Part shown: piece by piece, positions 45,089 through 53,353 of the stretch
How positions within the stretch are numbered: the stretch's first letter is position 1
Layout of the letters: each line of letters begins with the position of its first letter
Assembly (NCBI RefSeq): GCF_030125375.1
Contig: NZ_JASJUU010000005.1
Coordinates: 207,604 to 271,603 of the forward strand
Source: Pseudoalteromonas umbrosa
GTDB lineage: Bacteria > Pseudomonadota > Gammaproteobacteria > Enterobacterales > Alteromonadaceae
Length of the DNA: 64,000 nucleotides
Direction: 5' to 3'
Made by a program: the position numbers and the translations under genes
Notes under the pieces: model-generated
What the model was told of the DNA's origin: nothing
Database searches by the model: none
The model's input: only the letters and a program-made list of their open reading frames with translations

Positions 45089-45304
45089 ATGTCTCAAACC
45101 AGCCGTCAATCAGCATGCAATATCATGATAATTTCCTTCCTGAGATGTTGTATCTGGTTTGTCATGGCGGCTGGTTTATTTATCTTACCCCTGGGTAATA
45201 TAAATGGACTATGCTTAACCTGTGAGCTCGTATTGCTGTCCAAATCTAGCGATGCGAGCCCCGCATTTTTATACTCGCTTAACGTGCTAGAGTGGTTGGA
45301 ATAA
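45089..45304 (+). CDS. Possible small membrane peptide at end of exporter operon
   Basis: A 71-codon frame starts 2 bases after the permease stop, with AAAAGG about 10 bases upstream of its ATG. The product starts MSQTSRQSACNIMIISFLRC, has one hydrophobic helix (about 12-35) and five or so cysteines, and ends acidic. The close spacing suggests coupling, but no family is recognised and the length is within chance. It ends 26 bp before the NtrC site of glnA. Confidence 0.3.
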   Translation: MSQTSRQSACNIMIISFLRCCIWFVMAAGLFILPLGNINGLCLTCELVLLSKSSDASPAFLYSLNVLEWLE

Positions 45305-45330
45305 ACCAGCCAATATCCCCTTACACAATC

Positions 45331-45347
45331 TGCACCACAATGGTGCA
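45331..45347. promoter_or_regulatory. NtrC-binding site upstream of glnA
   Basis: TGCACCACAATGGTGCA is a perfect match to the NtrC dyad TGCACC-N5-GGTGCA. It lies about 110 bp upstream of the sigma-54 promoter of glnA. A second, weaker site may end at 45367, where another TGGTGCA half-site occurs. Confidence 0.9.
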
Positions 45348-45440
45348 TAGCGTACTGATGTGGTGCACTAATTTAGGTCAATCGCACCACCCTCAACCAT
45401 CAAAAACAAAATAAACCATATTTTACAATAAGTTATATTT

Positions 45441-45458
45441 TTGGCACAGATCACGCTT
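45441..45458 (+). promoter_or_regulatory. Sigma-54 promoter of glnA
   Basis: TTGGCACAGATCACGCTT has GG and GC separated by 10 bp and a consensus TTGGCAC -24 element; the -12 element (CGCTT) is weaker. With the upstream NtrC dyad this is the nitrogen-regulated glnA promoter, analogous to glnAp2. Confidence 0.88.
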
Positions 45459-45518
45459 ATAACAGCGCAGTTAAGCAAATTATTGCAGCAAAAAAATAAC
45501 CCACGAGTCGGAGGACAC

Positions 45519-46925
45519 ATGTCACAATCGGTTTTAGATTTTATTAAAGAGAATGAAGTAAAGTTTGTAGATTTACGTTTCACGGACACTAAAGGTAAAG
45601 AACAACACGTTTCAATCCCTCATCATCAAGCCGATGAAGACTTCTTTGAAGACGGTAAAATGTTCGATGGTTCTTCGATTGCAGGTTGGAAAGGCATTAA
45701 CGAATCAGACATGGTATTAATGCCAGATGCAAGTACAGTGAAGCTTGACCCGTTTGCAGAAGAAACAACAATGATCGTGCGTTGTGACGTATTAGAGCCA
45801 GCAACAATGCAAGGCTATGAGCGTGACCCACGTTCAGTTGCTAAGCGCGCTGAAGACTACATGCGCTCTACTGGTATCGCCGATACAGTACTGTTCGGTC
45901 CAGAGCCAGAGTTCTTCTTATTCGACGATGTTAAATACAAAACAGACATGTCAGGTTCGATGTACTCTATCGATGCAGAAGAGGCATCTTGGAACTCTGA
46001 CAAGAGCTACGACGATGGCAACACAGGTCACCGTCCTGGCGTAAAAGGCGGTTATTTCCCAGTAGCACCTGTTGATTCTTCACAAGATTGGAGAAGTGCG
46101 ACGTGTCTAGTACTTGAAGAATTCGGTCAGGTTGTTGAAGCACACCACCATGAAGTAGCAACAGCGGGCCAAAATGAGATCGCAACACGCTTCAATACCA
46201 TGGTTATCAAAGCGGACGAAATCCAAGAGATGAAGTACGTTATCCACAACATGGCACACCACTATGGTAAAACGGCAACCTTCATGCCTAAGCCAGTTGT
46301 TGGCGACAACGGTTCTGGTATGCACTGTCACCAGTCATTAGGTAAAGATGGTCAAAACATCTTCGCAGGTGACAAATACGGCGGTCTATCTGAAGATGCA
46401 CTTTACTACATCGGCGGTATCATCAAGCACGCTAAAGCAATCAATGCATTTGCAAACGCGTCTACTAACTCGTACAAGCGCCTAGTACCTGGCTTCGAAG
46501 CACCTGTTATGCTTGCTTACTCTGCACGTAACCGTTCAGCTTCAATTCGTATTCCAGTAGTACCTTCAGAGAAAGCACGTCGTATCGAAGTACGTTTCCC
46601 TGACCCAACGGCGAACCCTTACCTTGCTTTCTCTGCAATGTTAATGGCTGGCCTTGACGGTATTAAAAACAAAATCCACCCTGGTGATGCAATGGATAAA
46701 GATCTTTACGATCTACCAGCTGAAGAAGCAGCTGAAATCCCAACTGTTGCAGCATCTCTAGAAGAAGCATTGGCTTCACTTGACGCTGACCGTGAGTTCT
46801 TAACACAAGGCGGTGTTTTCACAGATGACCTAATCGATGCATATATTGCGCTTAAGTCTCAAGAAGTTGAAAAACTAAATATGACAACTCACCCAGTTGA
46901 ATTTGAAATGTACTATAGCGTTTAA
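45519..46925 (+). CDS. glnA: Glutamine synthetase, type I
   Basis: 468 residues from the ATG at 45519, which follows a GGAGGA ribosome site; E. coli GlnA has 469. The frame is open to 45441, but that stretch is the promoter. It makes glutamine from glutamate, ammonia and ATP. Visible motifs: DGSSIAGWKGI, GPEPEFFLFDD, NGSGMHCHQS and the adenylylation site KDLYDLP (Tyr near 397), so GlnE control is expected. Transcription is predicted to depend on NtrC and sigma-54. Confidence 0.97.
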   Translation: MSQSVLDFIKENEVKFVDLRFTDTKGKEQHVSIPHHQADEDFFEDGKMFDGSSIAGWKGINESDMVLMPDASTVKLDPFAEETTMIVRCDVLEPATMQGYERDPRSVAKRAEDYMRSTGIADTVLFGPEPEFFLFDDVKYKTDMSGSMYSIDAEEASWNSDKSYDDGNTGHRPGVKGGYFPVAPVDSSQDWRSATCLVLEEFGQVVEAHHHEVATAGQNEIATRFNTMVIKADEIQEMKYVIHNMAHHYGKTATFMPKPVVGDNGSGMHCHQSLGKDGQNIFAGDKYGGLSEDALYYIGGIIKHAKAINAFANASTNSYKRLVPGFEAPVMLAYSARNRSASIRIPVVPSEKARRIEVRFPDPTANPYLAFSAMLMAGLDGIKNKIHPGDAMDKDLYDLPAEEAAEIPTVAASLEEALASLDADREFLTQGGVFTDDLIDAYIALKSQEVEKLNMTTHPVEFEMYYSV

Positions 46926-47025
46926 TTCGCAAATTACTTGTAGTGAATAGAGGTAGTTATCTATCTATGCGCAATATTCACTGCATTTTATAATGTCACT
47001 GCGCGCTTAAATCATATGTGTTCTC

Positions 47026-47050
47026 AAGCCCGCTTTTGCGGGCTTTTTTA
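47026..47050 (+). terminator. glnA terminator
   Basis: AAGCCCGC-TTTT-GCGGGCTT followed by a T-run, 100 bases after the glnA stop. Classic intrinsic terminator. Confidence 0.93.
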
Positions 47051-47172
47051 ATGGCAAAACCGTGCTAAAACCTCTACAGTTAAACGGTGAGTGTTCGCAC
47101 TGACGCCATAATTGAAAATCTGACAATGATGATGCGCTTTGGCACGATTGAATTGAGTAAAGTGAGGTTGCT

Positions 47173-47685
47173 GTGAGTCGACTGTGGTTAGTGATAATAT
47201 TATGCCTAGCAAGCTATACAGCGTTCGCTGACAAAAAAGTATATCGCTGGAAAGACGACAAGGGAAATTGGGTGTATTCGGATACGCCAAAAAAAGGCGC
47301 AACTGAAGTTAAAATTAATACCCACTTTTTAACCATGCCAGCAACCGATACTTCAGTACTGGGCAGTGGTACTCAGGATCAATCCAAGCAACAGTACAAA
47401 GCGTCAATTATCGCCCCCAATCACAAGCAAACGTTACGAGATAATACCGGTAGTGTGTATGTGAGCGGGCAGATCACTCCAAGATTTGCGAAAGACTTCA
47501 CTGTACAGCTATTTTTGGATGGTAAACCAACAGGTCCCAAGCAACATACGATCACGTTTGCACTGCGTAATGTCGAGCGTGGTGAACACTCCTTACAACT
47601 TATGGTATTTGACTCTAAAGGAAATATCGTTACAAAAAGTGATGAAACGATTTTTTATCTACATAAAGCCAGAGCCAATCAATAA
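47173..47685 (+). CDS. DUF4124 domain periplasmic protein
   Basis: 170 residues from a GTG start, with a signal peptide (MSRLWLVIILCLASYTAFA) and a DUF4124 motif KVYRWKDDKGNWVYSDTP directly after it. The rest looks like a beta-rich domain (SVYVSGQITPRFAKDFTVQL). The family is periplasmic and of unknown function. It commonly sits between glnA and ntrBC in marine gammaproteobacteria, as here; whether it is nitrogen-linked is not known. Confidence 0.85.
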   Translation: MSRLWLVIILCLASYTAFADKKVYRWKDDKGNWVYSDTPKKGATEVKINTHFLTMPATDTSVLGSGTQDQSKQQYKASIIAPNHKQTLRDNTGSVYVSGQITPRFAKDFTVQLFLDGKPTGPKQHTITFALRNVERGEHSLQLMVFDSKGNIVTKSDETIFYLHKARANQ

Positions 47686-47759
47686 CCTTATAAAACAGTA
47701 CATTTGATTACTCCAACCAATAACAACAGCAAGCACGGTTTTTTTGTGTTAGATTAATA

Positions 47760-47776
47760 TGCACCAACTTGGTGCA
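47760..47776. promoter_or_regulatory. NtrC-binding site overlapping ntrB start region
   Basis: TGCACCAACTTGGTGCA is a perfect NtrC dyad centred about 21 bp before the ntrB ATG at 47789. At this location it should act as an operator: in E. coli, NtrC represses glnLp from a comparable site, limiting ntrBC expression. Confidence 0.88.
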
Positions 47777-47788
47777 AGGCGACCCATA

Positions 47789-48853
47789 ATGGAACACCTC
47801 AACTCATCAATACTGCCTGAACTTTGGCAAAATCTGTCAACCTCGATAATTTTACTCGATGAAGACTTTAAAATTCACTATGCCAACAACAGTGCTAGTG
47901 AACTCTTAGGACTAGGCCAGAAACGGCTGATTGAGCAGCCGTTTGAAAGTATTTTCCACCACCATTTAATCGACTTAAAAAGGCTTAAACGCTATGTACT
48001 TGAAGACGGTATCGACTGCCAACAACATAAGGTAGACGTTGTCTTCATTGATAATCGTGCCAGTACCATCAATTTATTCGCACGTAAGCTCAACCACAAC
48101 AACCGCCAATATATTCAACTAGAATGCAGGCGCATTGATGAAGAGCTTCGCTTTGATAAAGCCTTCAATCAAGCACATCAATATCAGGCTGCCCGCAACC
48201 TCATTCGTGGATTAGCACATGAAATCAAAAACCCTCTCGGAGGTATACGCGGAGCGGCGCAATTATTGCAGTATGAAGTAGACCAACAAGAACGGAATGA
48301 ATGTGCCCAGTTGATCATAGAACAAGCTGACCGCTTAAGAGAGCTCGTAGATAGACTTTTGGGCCCAAATGAACTACCAAAGCGAACGCTGTGTAATATC
48401 CATAAAGTGCTTGAGTCTATATTGAAACTCAGTGCACTAGATACTGAACATAGCATCACTTTGCAAAAGGACTATGATCCGAGTATTCCAGATATTTACG
48501 TTGATGAGTCAAAAATACAACAAGTAGTGCTTAATATCGTCAGAAATGCTCAGCAAGCACTCAAAGGTCAAGGCAAGATACGTGTCACCACGCGGATTTG
48601 CCACCGAGTGCGGCGCGGCAAGTTAATGTTGAGAAAAGCACTCTTAATAAAAATCGCCGATAATGGGCCAGGTATAGATGAAGCGATAAAAGCGACGCTT
48701 TTTTACCCTATGGTCACCAATAAAGAAGGTGGATCTGGACTTGGTTTATCAATCGCACAAACCTTGGTTGAGCAACACAAGGGGTTTATTGAGTGTGACA
48801 GTTGGCCGGGACATACCGAGTTTTGTATCTACTTACCCTTTGAAGAAAGTTAG
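47789..48853 (+). CDS. glnL: Nitrogen regulation sensor kinase NtrB (NRII)
   Basis: 354 residues from the ATG at 47789 (E. coli 349); an in-frame ATG at 47759 lies in the NtrC operator and is less likely. A PAS domain (about 8-120) precedes the dimerisation helix GLAHEIKNPLGGIRGAAQLL, whose His is phosphorylated, and the ATP-binding domain has NIVRNAQQAL and GGSGLGLSIAQ. It phosphorylates NtrC in low nitrogen and acts as its phosphatase with PII. It is soluble and co-transcribed with ntrC, 11 bp downstream. Confidence 0.95.
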   Translation: MEHLNSSILPELWQNLSTSIILLDEDFKIHYANNSASELLGLGQKRLIEQPFESIFHHHLIDLKRLKRYVLEDGIDCQQHKVDVVFIDNRASTINLFARKLNHNNRQYIQLECRRIDEELRFDKAFNQAHQYQAARNLIRGLAHEIKNPLGGIRGAAQLLQYEVDQQERNECAQLIIEQADRLRELVDRLLGPNELPKRTLCNIHKVLESILKLSALDTEHSITLQKDYDPSIPDIYVDESKIQQVVLNIVRNAQQALKGQGKIRVTTRICHRVRRGKLMLRKALLIKIADNGPGIDEAIKATLFYPMVTNKEGGSGLGLSIAQTLVEQHKGFIECDSWPGHTEFCIYLPFEES

Positions 48854-48864
48854 GGAGCAAATTA

Positions 48865-50271
48865 ATGAAAAGTGTGTGGTTAGTCGATGATGATGCCTCA
48901 ATTCGCTTTGTATTGGAAAAAGCGCTATCGAGAGCTGGCTTTGCAACTGAAAGTTTTGCCAATGGACAAGACGTATTAACAGCTCTTGAATATGGTCAAC
49001 CTGCCGTTTTAATGTCTGATGTACGTATGCCAGGCATCGATGGCATGGCCTTACTCGAGGAAGTGAATCGATTATACCCATCTTTGCCAGTGATCATCAT
49101 GACTGCGCACTCTGATCTTGACTCTGCCGTGAATGCATTTCAAAAAGGCGCGTTTGAATACCTTGCAAAGCCGTTTGATTTAGAAGAAGCCACTTCCCTT
49201 GTTGATAGAGCTTATCGCGCGGCACAACAAAACGCCAAGAGCAAACCGCAGGATGCAACGGTTGACCAACCAGACATTATTGGCGAGGCGCCTGCCATGC
49301 AAGAGGTGTTTAGAGCCATAGGCAAACTCTCTGCGTCGAGTATGAGCGTACTCATCAATGGCGAGTCAGGGACAGGTAAAGAGCTCGTTGCAGGTGCCCT
49401 ACACAATCACAGCCCTCGCAAAAATAACACTTTCATTGCGCTAAACATGGCTGCTATTCCAAAAGATTTAGTTGAATCTGAACTCTTTGGACACGAAAAA
49501 GGCGCATTTACAGGTGCCGATAGCGTGCGCCGAGGACGCTTTGAACAAGCCAATGGCGGTACACTGTTTTTAGACGAGATTGGTGACATGCCGCTCGATG
49601 TACAGACGCGTTTACTGCGGGTACTTGCGGACGGTGAATTCTATCGTGTCGGCGGCCACCAAAGTGTCAAAGTTGATGTCAGAATACTTGCTGCGACGCA
49701 TCAGGATTTAGAAAAGCTGGTCAGTGAAGGAAAATTTAGGGAAGACTTATTTCATCGCCTTAATGTGGTGAGACTAAGGATCCCACCGCTTCGAGAAAGA
49801 AGTGTTGATATCGCAAAATTGGCTGAATATTTTCTGGCTAAAAGTGCTAAAGAGCTCAAAGTCCCCAGCAAAGTACTAACAGACAAAGCGTTAGAGCATA
49901 TGTGTGCTTTTCATTGGCCAGGCAATGTCAGGCAATTAGAAAATACCTGCCGCTGGCTAACCGTCATGGCGCCAGGAGATATGGTTGGCCCACAAGACTT
50001 ACCGCCAGAGCTTGCACAACCTAGCAATACAGCTAAGCTTGAAGAAAATCAGGACTGGCTTGATGCCTTTCAGCTTTGGTTAGATCAGCAACTGAGACTG
50101 GGAGAAGACCATATATGGCCTCAAGTGCAAGCCCAGTTAGAGACGAGACTGATAAAATCTGCACTCGCAGCTTGCCACGGTCACAAACAAGATGCGGCAC
50201 TAAAAATAGGCTGGGGTCGTAATACATTGACCAGAAAGCTCAAAGAGCGCAATATGCTAGAAAATGACTGA
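48865..50271 (+). CDS. glnG: Nitrogen regulator NtrC (NRI)
   Basis: 468 residues (E. coli 469). The receiver starts VWLVDDDASIRFVLEKAL and has the phosphoacceptor in LMSDVRMPGIDG. The AAA+ domain has Walker A GESGTGKE, an intact GAFTGA loop and LFLDEIGDMP. The C-terminal Fis-type domain ends in GWGRNTLTRKLKERNM. It activates sigma-54 promoters such as glnA when phosphorylated by NtrB. Compare the GAFTDA loop of the other sigma-54 activator in this window. Confidence 0.97.
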   Translation: MKSVWLVDDDASIRFVLEKALSRAGFATESFANGQDVLTALEYGQPAVLMSDVRMPGIDGMALLEEVNRLYPSLPVIIMTAHSDLDSAVNAFQKGAFEYLAKPFDLEEATSLVDRAYRAAQQNAKSKPQDATVDQPDIIGEAPAMQEVFRAIGKLSASSMSVLINGESGTGKELVAGALHNHSPRKNNTFIALNMAAIPKDLVESELFGHEKGAFTGADSVRRGRFEQANGGTLFLDEIGDMPLDVQTRLLRVLADGEFYRVGGHQSVKVDVRILAATHQDLEKLVSEGKFREDLFHRLNVVRLRIPPLRERSVDIAKLAEYFLAKSAKELKVPSKVLTDKALEHMCAFHWPGNVRQLENTCRWLTVMAPGDMVGPQDLPPELAQPSNTAKLEENQDWLDAFQLWLDQQLRLGEDHIWPQVQAQLETRLIKSALAACHGHKQDAALKIGWGRNTLTRKLKERNMLEND

Positions 50272-50285
50272 ATGATTGGCCAAGC

Positions 50286-50744
50286 ATGAAGCTGTTAGAA
50301 AACATCACGACGATAAAACAACTTGAAATAATCAACCGCTTAGACTTTTTTTCTGAGTTCACCCTCGCTGAGCGGCAGGTTTTGTTAGAGTCGTTTAGCC
50401 ATTTATATTTAATCAGCAAAGACCGCTACGCATTTAAACGTTTTGAGCAAGATAGTCGCTTATACATTATTTTAACTGGCGAACTTCGGATTTTCGCAGA
50501 GAAAAGTCATATAGATATCGGCCACGTGGGGCCTGGTGAGTTTGTCGGTGAAGGCGCATTCATATCGAATCGAGAACGCAGCACCAGTGCTCAAGCCATA
50601 TCAGATACCATCGTATTGGCCATCACTTCTGAAGCACTCACCAAATTACCGGCGGTGATAAGAGAAAAAATCAAAGACAAAATTATTGCTGGCATGAGTG
50701 AGCGTATTCACAAGCTCAATCATTTTATCGAAGAAAAACTCTAA
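50286..50744 (+). CDS. Single-domain cyclic-nucleotide-binding protein
   Basis: 152 residues forming one Crp-type cNMP domain with helices at both ends and no DNA-binding domain. The phosphate-binding cassette reads FVGEGAFISNRERSTSAQA, with Arg and Ser retained. It could bind cAMP or another nucleotide, or be a protein-interaction module. It starts 14 bp after ntrC and might be co-transcribed, but a functional link to nitrogen control is not established. Confidence 0.75.
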   Translation: MKLLENITTIKQLEIINRLDFFSEFTLAERQVLLESFSHLYLISKDRYAFKRFEQDSRLYIILTGELRIFAEKSHIDIGHVGPGEFVGEGAFISNRERSTSAQAISDTIVLAITSEALTKLPAVIREKIKDKIIAGMSERIHKLNHFIEEKL

Positions 50745-50755
50745 GCTGCTCATAA

Positions 50756-50787
50756 TGACTACAGCGCTCACTAAAGCCCTGTAGTCA
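50756..50787. terminator. Hairpin between convergent genes
   Basis: A perfect 9-bp stem (TGACTACAG / CTGTAGTCA) with a 14-base loop lies between the cNMP-domain gene and the peptide gene, which converge. It lacks a good T-run, but the position suits a shared terminator. Confidence 0.5.
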
Positions 50788-50795
50788 ATAACTGC

Positions 50796-50969
50796 TTAAC
50801 AGTTATACATAGAGTTACATGTCCAACCGTTGTAAGAAATACAACCAGGTACATGTGGTGAGCTTGCGTACATACCACCCGCTACATTAGGTGTTTGCTC
50901 AGGGTTTAACGCTTTATTGTTAGTAGATAATTTCTTAACCGAACGTTTATTCAATGTAATTTTCATCAT
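50796..50969 (-). CDS. Double-glycine leader peptide, candidate RiPP precursor
   Basis: A 57-residue product. The leader begins MMKITLNKRSVKKLS and ends PEQTPNVAGG at residues 23-32. The 25-residue core (33-57) has Cys43, Cys51 and Cys57, four Ser, one Thr, three Tyr and one Trp, and no Lys, Arg, Asp or Glu. A K-x-x-LNK start followed by a T-P-x-V-x-GG end resembles GG-type leaders of lanthipeptide-like and bacteriocin precursors. AAGGAAATA precedes the ATG, with a second ATG at 50966. No LanB/LanM, radical SAM or C39 protease gene is nearby. Maturation is inferred only. Confidence 0.75.
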   Translation of the reverse strand: MMKITLNKRSVKKLSTNNKALNPEQTPNVAGGMYASSPHVPGCISYNGWTCNSMYNC

Positions 50970-51150
50970 TATTTCCTTTTTATGTTGTACTTATTTTTAA
51001 TAGGGCGACCACGTCCCTGATCAATAAATAACCACCAACTCAGTTTAAAATCAATGATTTCAATCCGTACATTATTTCATTACACACGCTCTGCTAGGTA
51101 TGACATAGTAAAATGTTTTGCTTAAGCATTGAAATTGTTCGTATCCAACT

Positions 51151-51178
51151 AAAAAAGGATGCTGACGCATCCTTTTTT
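51151..51178. terminator. Terminator of the dioxygenase-aminotransferase operon
   Basis: A perfect 12-bp stem (AAAAAAGGATGC / GCATCCTTTTTT) with loop TGAC, 8 bases after the aminotransferase stop. It separates that operon from the downstream peptide gene. Confidence 0.95.
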
Positions 51179-51186
51179 AGTTGAAT

Positions 51187-52422
51187 TTAATTGAGCAGTT
51201 CTCTGAACAATTCGAACAGCCTATCTAGCTCTTCAATGGTGTTGTAATGCATACAGCCAATGCGCACTACACCGCCTTTGTCCATCACACCTAATTGCTC
51301 ACACAAACCCTGCGCATAAAAGTTCCCATCCCATACGCACACATGGTGCTGACCTAGAAACTCTGACACTTTGCGTGGTTCTAAACCTTCAAACGTCAAA
51401 GCAAATGTCGGAGTACGCTCACTCAGGCGAGATAAGTCGTCAATTCCGAACAGCTTGATCTGTGGAAATTCACCAAGTCGTGTTAAAAAGTGCTGACTCA
51501 AAGCCATTTCATGTGCTTTTGAATTCGCAAATGCTTGTTCTAATCTCACTCGTAATGGCTCAGACTCTGGCAAGTCACTCAAAGAGGCAATGTATTCAAT
51601 CGCAGCGATAACACCAGCCAAACCTTCAAAGCTCTGTGTGCCCGTTTCCCAACGTCCGGGGATCACGTCTTTTGCAGGCTCCACTTTATAAGGTGTAAAA
51701 CCTTCAAGATGTTCACGTTTACCATAAACAATACCAACATGTGGACCAAAAAACTTATAAGCTGAACACGCTAAGAAGTCGCAATCTAATGCCTGTACAT
51801 CAATCAGTTCATGCGGTGCAAAATGCACGGCATCGACATATACCAGAGCACCCACTTCGTGTGCCATAGCAATGATCTGCTTAATGTCGTTAATTGAGCC
51901 TGTGGTATTTGATGCATACGTCACAGCCACCAGCTTGGTGTTGCTGTTAAGTAACGACGCATAATGATCCAGATCCAGTGTGCAGTCTGATTCATTGATG
52001 CGTAAAGCATGCACTTTGGCACCTTTGTCCTCAGCCGCTTGACGCCAAGAAGATACATTTGAATAGTGATCCGCGTTGGTCACAATCACTTCATCTCCAG
52101 CTTGCCACTGCCTTGATATTGCGCGACTAAAGCTGAACGTTAAGCTCGTCATATTCGCACCAAAGACAATTTGATCACTACTTGGCGCATTGAGCAGCTG
52201 TGCAACTGACTGTCTTGCGCGGCTCATTAGCTCAACCGTTTTATCACTCGAAAAAAACGCACCACCTAGGTTTGAATTAAAATAACCTAGATATGCAGAC
52301 ATTGCACTTAAGACCGACTGCGGTACTTGTGAGCCACCCGGGCCATCTAAAAATATTGGTGAAACACCAGAAACTTCCTGCATTAAAGCGGGAAACTGAC
52401 GGCGGATTGGCATTAAGTTCAT
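51187..52422 (-). CDS. Class V aminotransferase / cysteine desulfurase-like PLP enzyme
   Basis: 411 residues from the ATG at 52422, chosen because AAAGAGG lies 6 bases upstream; an ATG at 52449 overlaps the upstream gene. Fold-type I PLP enzyme: FLDGPGGSQVPQSV near the start, DAVHFAPHELID, and the lysine in CSAYKFFGPHVG that would bind PLP. The closest family I recall is the cysteine desulfurase-like group outside IscS/SufS/CsdA. It is co-transcribed with a 2OG/Fe dioxygenase, 10 bp upstream. The substrate is unknown; a modified amino acid is a reasonable guess. Confidence 0.85.
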   Translation of the reverse strand: MNLMPIRRQFPALMQEVSGVSPIFLDGPGGSQVPQSVLSAMSAYLGYFNSNLGGAFFSSDKTVELMSRARQSVAQLLNAPSSDQIVFGANMTSLTFSFSRAISRQWQAGDEVIVTNADHYSNVSSWRQAAEDKGAKVHALRINESDCTLDLDHYASLLNSNTKLVAVTYASNTTGSINDIKQIIAMAHEVGALVYVDAVHFAPHELIDVQALDCDFLACSAYKFFGPHVGIVYGKREHLEGFTPYKVEPAKDVIPGRWETGTQSFEGLAGVIAAIEYIASLSDLPESEPLRVRLEQAFANSKAHEMALSQHFLTRLGEFPQIKLFGIDDLSRLSERTPTFALTFEGLEPRKVSEFLGQHHVCVWDGNFYAQGLCEQLGVMDKGGVVRIGCMHYNTIEELDRLFELFRELLN

Positions 52423-52432
52423 GTGGACCTCT

Positions 52433-53065
52433 TTATGCTGTAAATACAAAACAATCTAAGTAGCCAACTTGGTCGGCATTGAGTTTATTCATCGGAGTGG
52501 CGTTATGCCAAACTTCACGATCATTCACAAGTGCAAATAGGCCATCTTTTATTTCCATCTTAAAACATGGCTCGGCTTCTTTGTGCTCATAAACAAGGAG
52601 CTCACCACCAGCAATGTTTTCATGAGACACGCCACATACACATACATGATCAAAGCCATCTTGGTGAATCCCTTCTGGAGCAGGTGGTGTATCGCTCTCT
52701 ATTGCCAACATTCTAAACTGATGTACTTCAATATCTGCATCGTCTGCAACACCTGTCATTGCTTTAAACTCAGACAGCAGGTGCTTAAAACCATCGCTTT
52801 GCAATAACTCAGCTTCTAAGTTTTCATACACGCGTTCCACATTACCTTGAAAGTGGTTAATCGAATCATCTTGTACAAATGCTTTTGTAGGCTGAATAGA
52901 CACATTACCTTCGGCAAACTTCAATACTGAGTAACGGCGTTTACGAAACGCACCATCAGCATAAGGGTTATCTGGCAAACGCGAAAAAAACGGTTTAACT
53001 GAATCAATATGTGATTGTTGAATAAAACGAAGTTGAAGCAAATTCTGGTTGTTTACTGCTGTCAT
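52433..53065 (-). CDS. 2-oxoglutarate/Fe(II) dioxygenase, isoleucine-dioxygenase type
   Basis: 210 residues of the 2OG-Fe dioxygenase family PF10014, whose characterised Bacillus member hydroxylates free L-isoleucine at C4. The metal triad is visible as HQDG (His and Asp in EGIHQDGFDHV) and the distal His in REVWHNATPM; DAD-IEVHQFRML and GGELLVYEH are also family-like. First gene of a two-gene operon with the PLP enzyme. It could act on a free aliphatic amino acid. Action on the nearby peptide is conceivable but unsupported. Confidence 0.88.
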   Translation of the reverse strand: MTAVNNQNLLQLRFIQQSHIDSVKPFFSRLPDNPYADGAFRKRRYSVLKFAEGNVSIQPTKAFVQDDSINHFQGNVERVYENLEAELLQSDGFKHLLSEFKAMTGVADDADIEVHQFRMLAIESDTPPAPEGIHQDGFDHVCVCGVSHENIAGGELLVYEHKEAEPCFKMEIKDGLFALVNDREVWHNATPMNKLNADQVGYLDCFVFTA

Positions 53066-53353
53066 GCTTACTCTTGCCTGTAGATGTAAAATTGGCAGAG
53101 ATCTTAATCTATTTGGATGGAAATTTTGATTTTGAATAACTTGTTTTTATCAAAAAACAAGGATAAATATACCCAATAAAAATATATGTTAGATTAAAAA
53201 TGCTAAATGTTTTAATTTTGGTAACTAGCACATCTAAAGTAGAAGGTGTTTTTTTTGCTTAATCACGCACACACAGTGCATGATTATTTATTGCATAAAA
53301 GGTGCTAAACCAAAATAAACCGGCCTAACACCTCATCCAAAACGGCAATTAAA

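Noticed and set aside
50796..50969. Link of the GG-leader peptide to the MsbA-like exporter at 59.5 kb as its processing transporter
   Set aside because: The exporter has no N-terminal C39 peptidase domain and sits in an unrelated operon.
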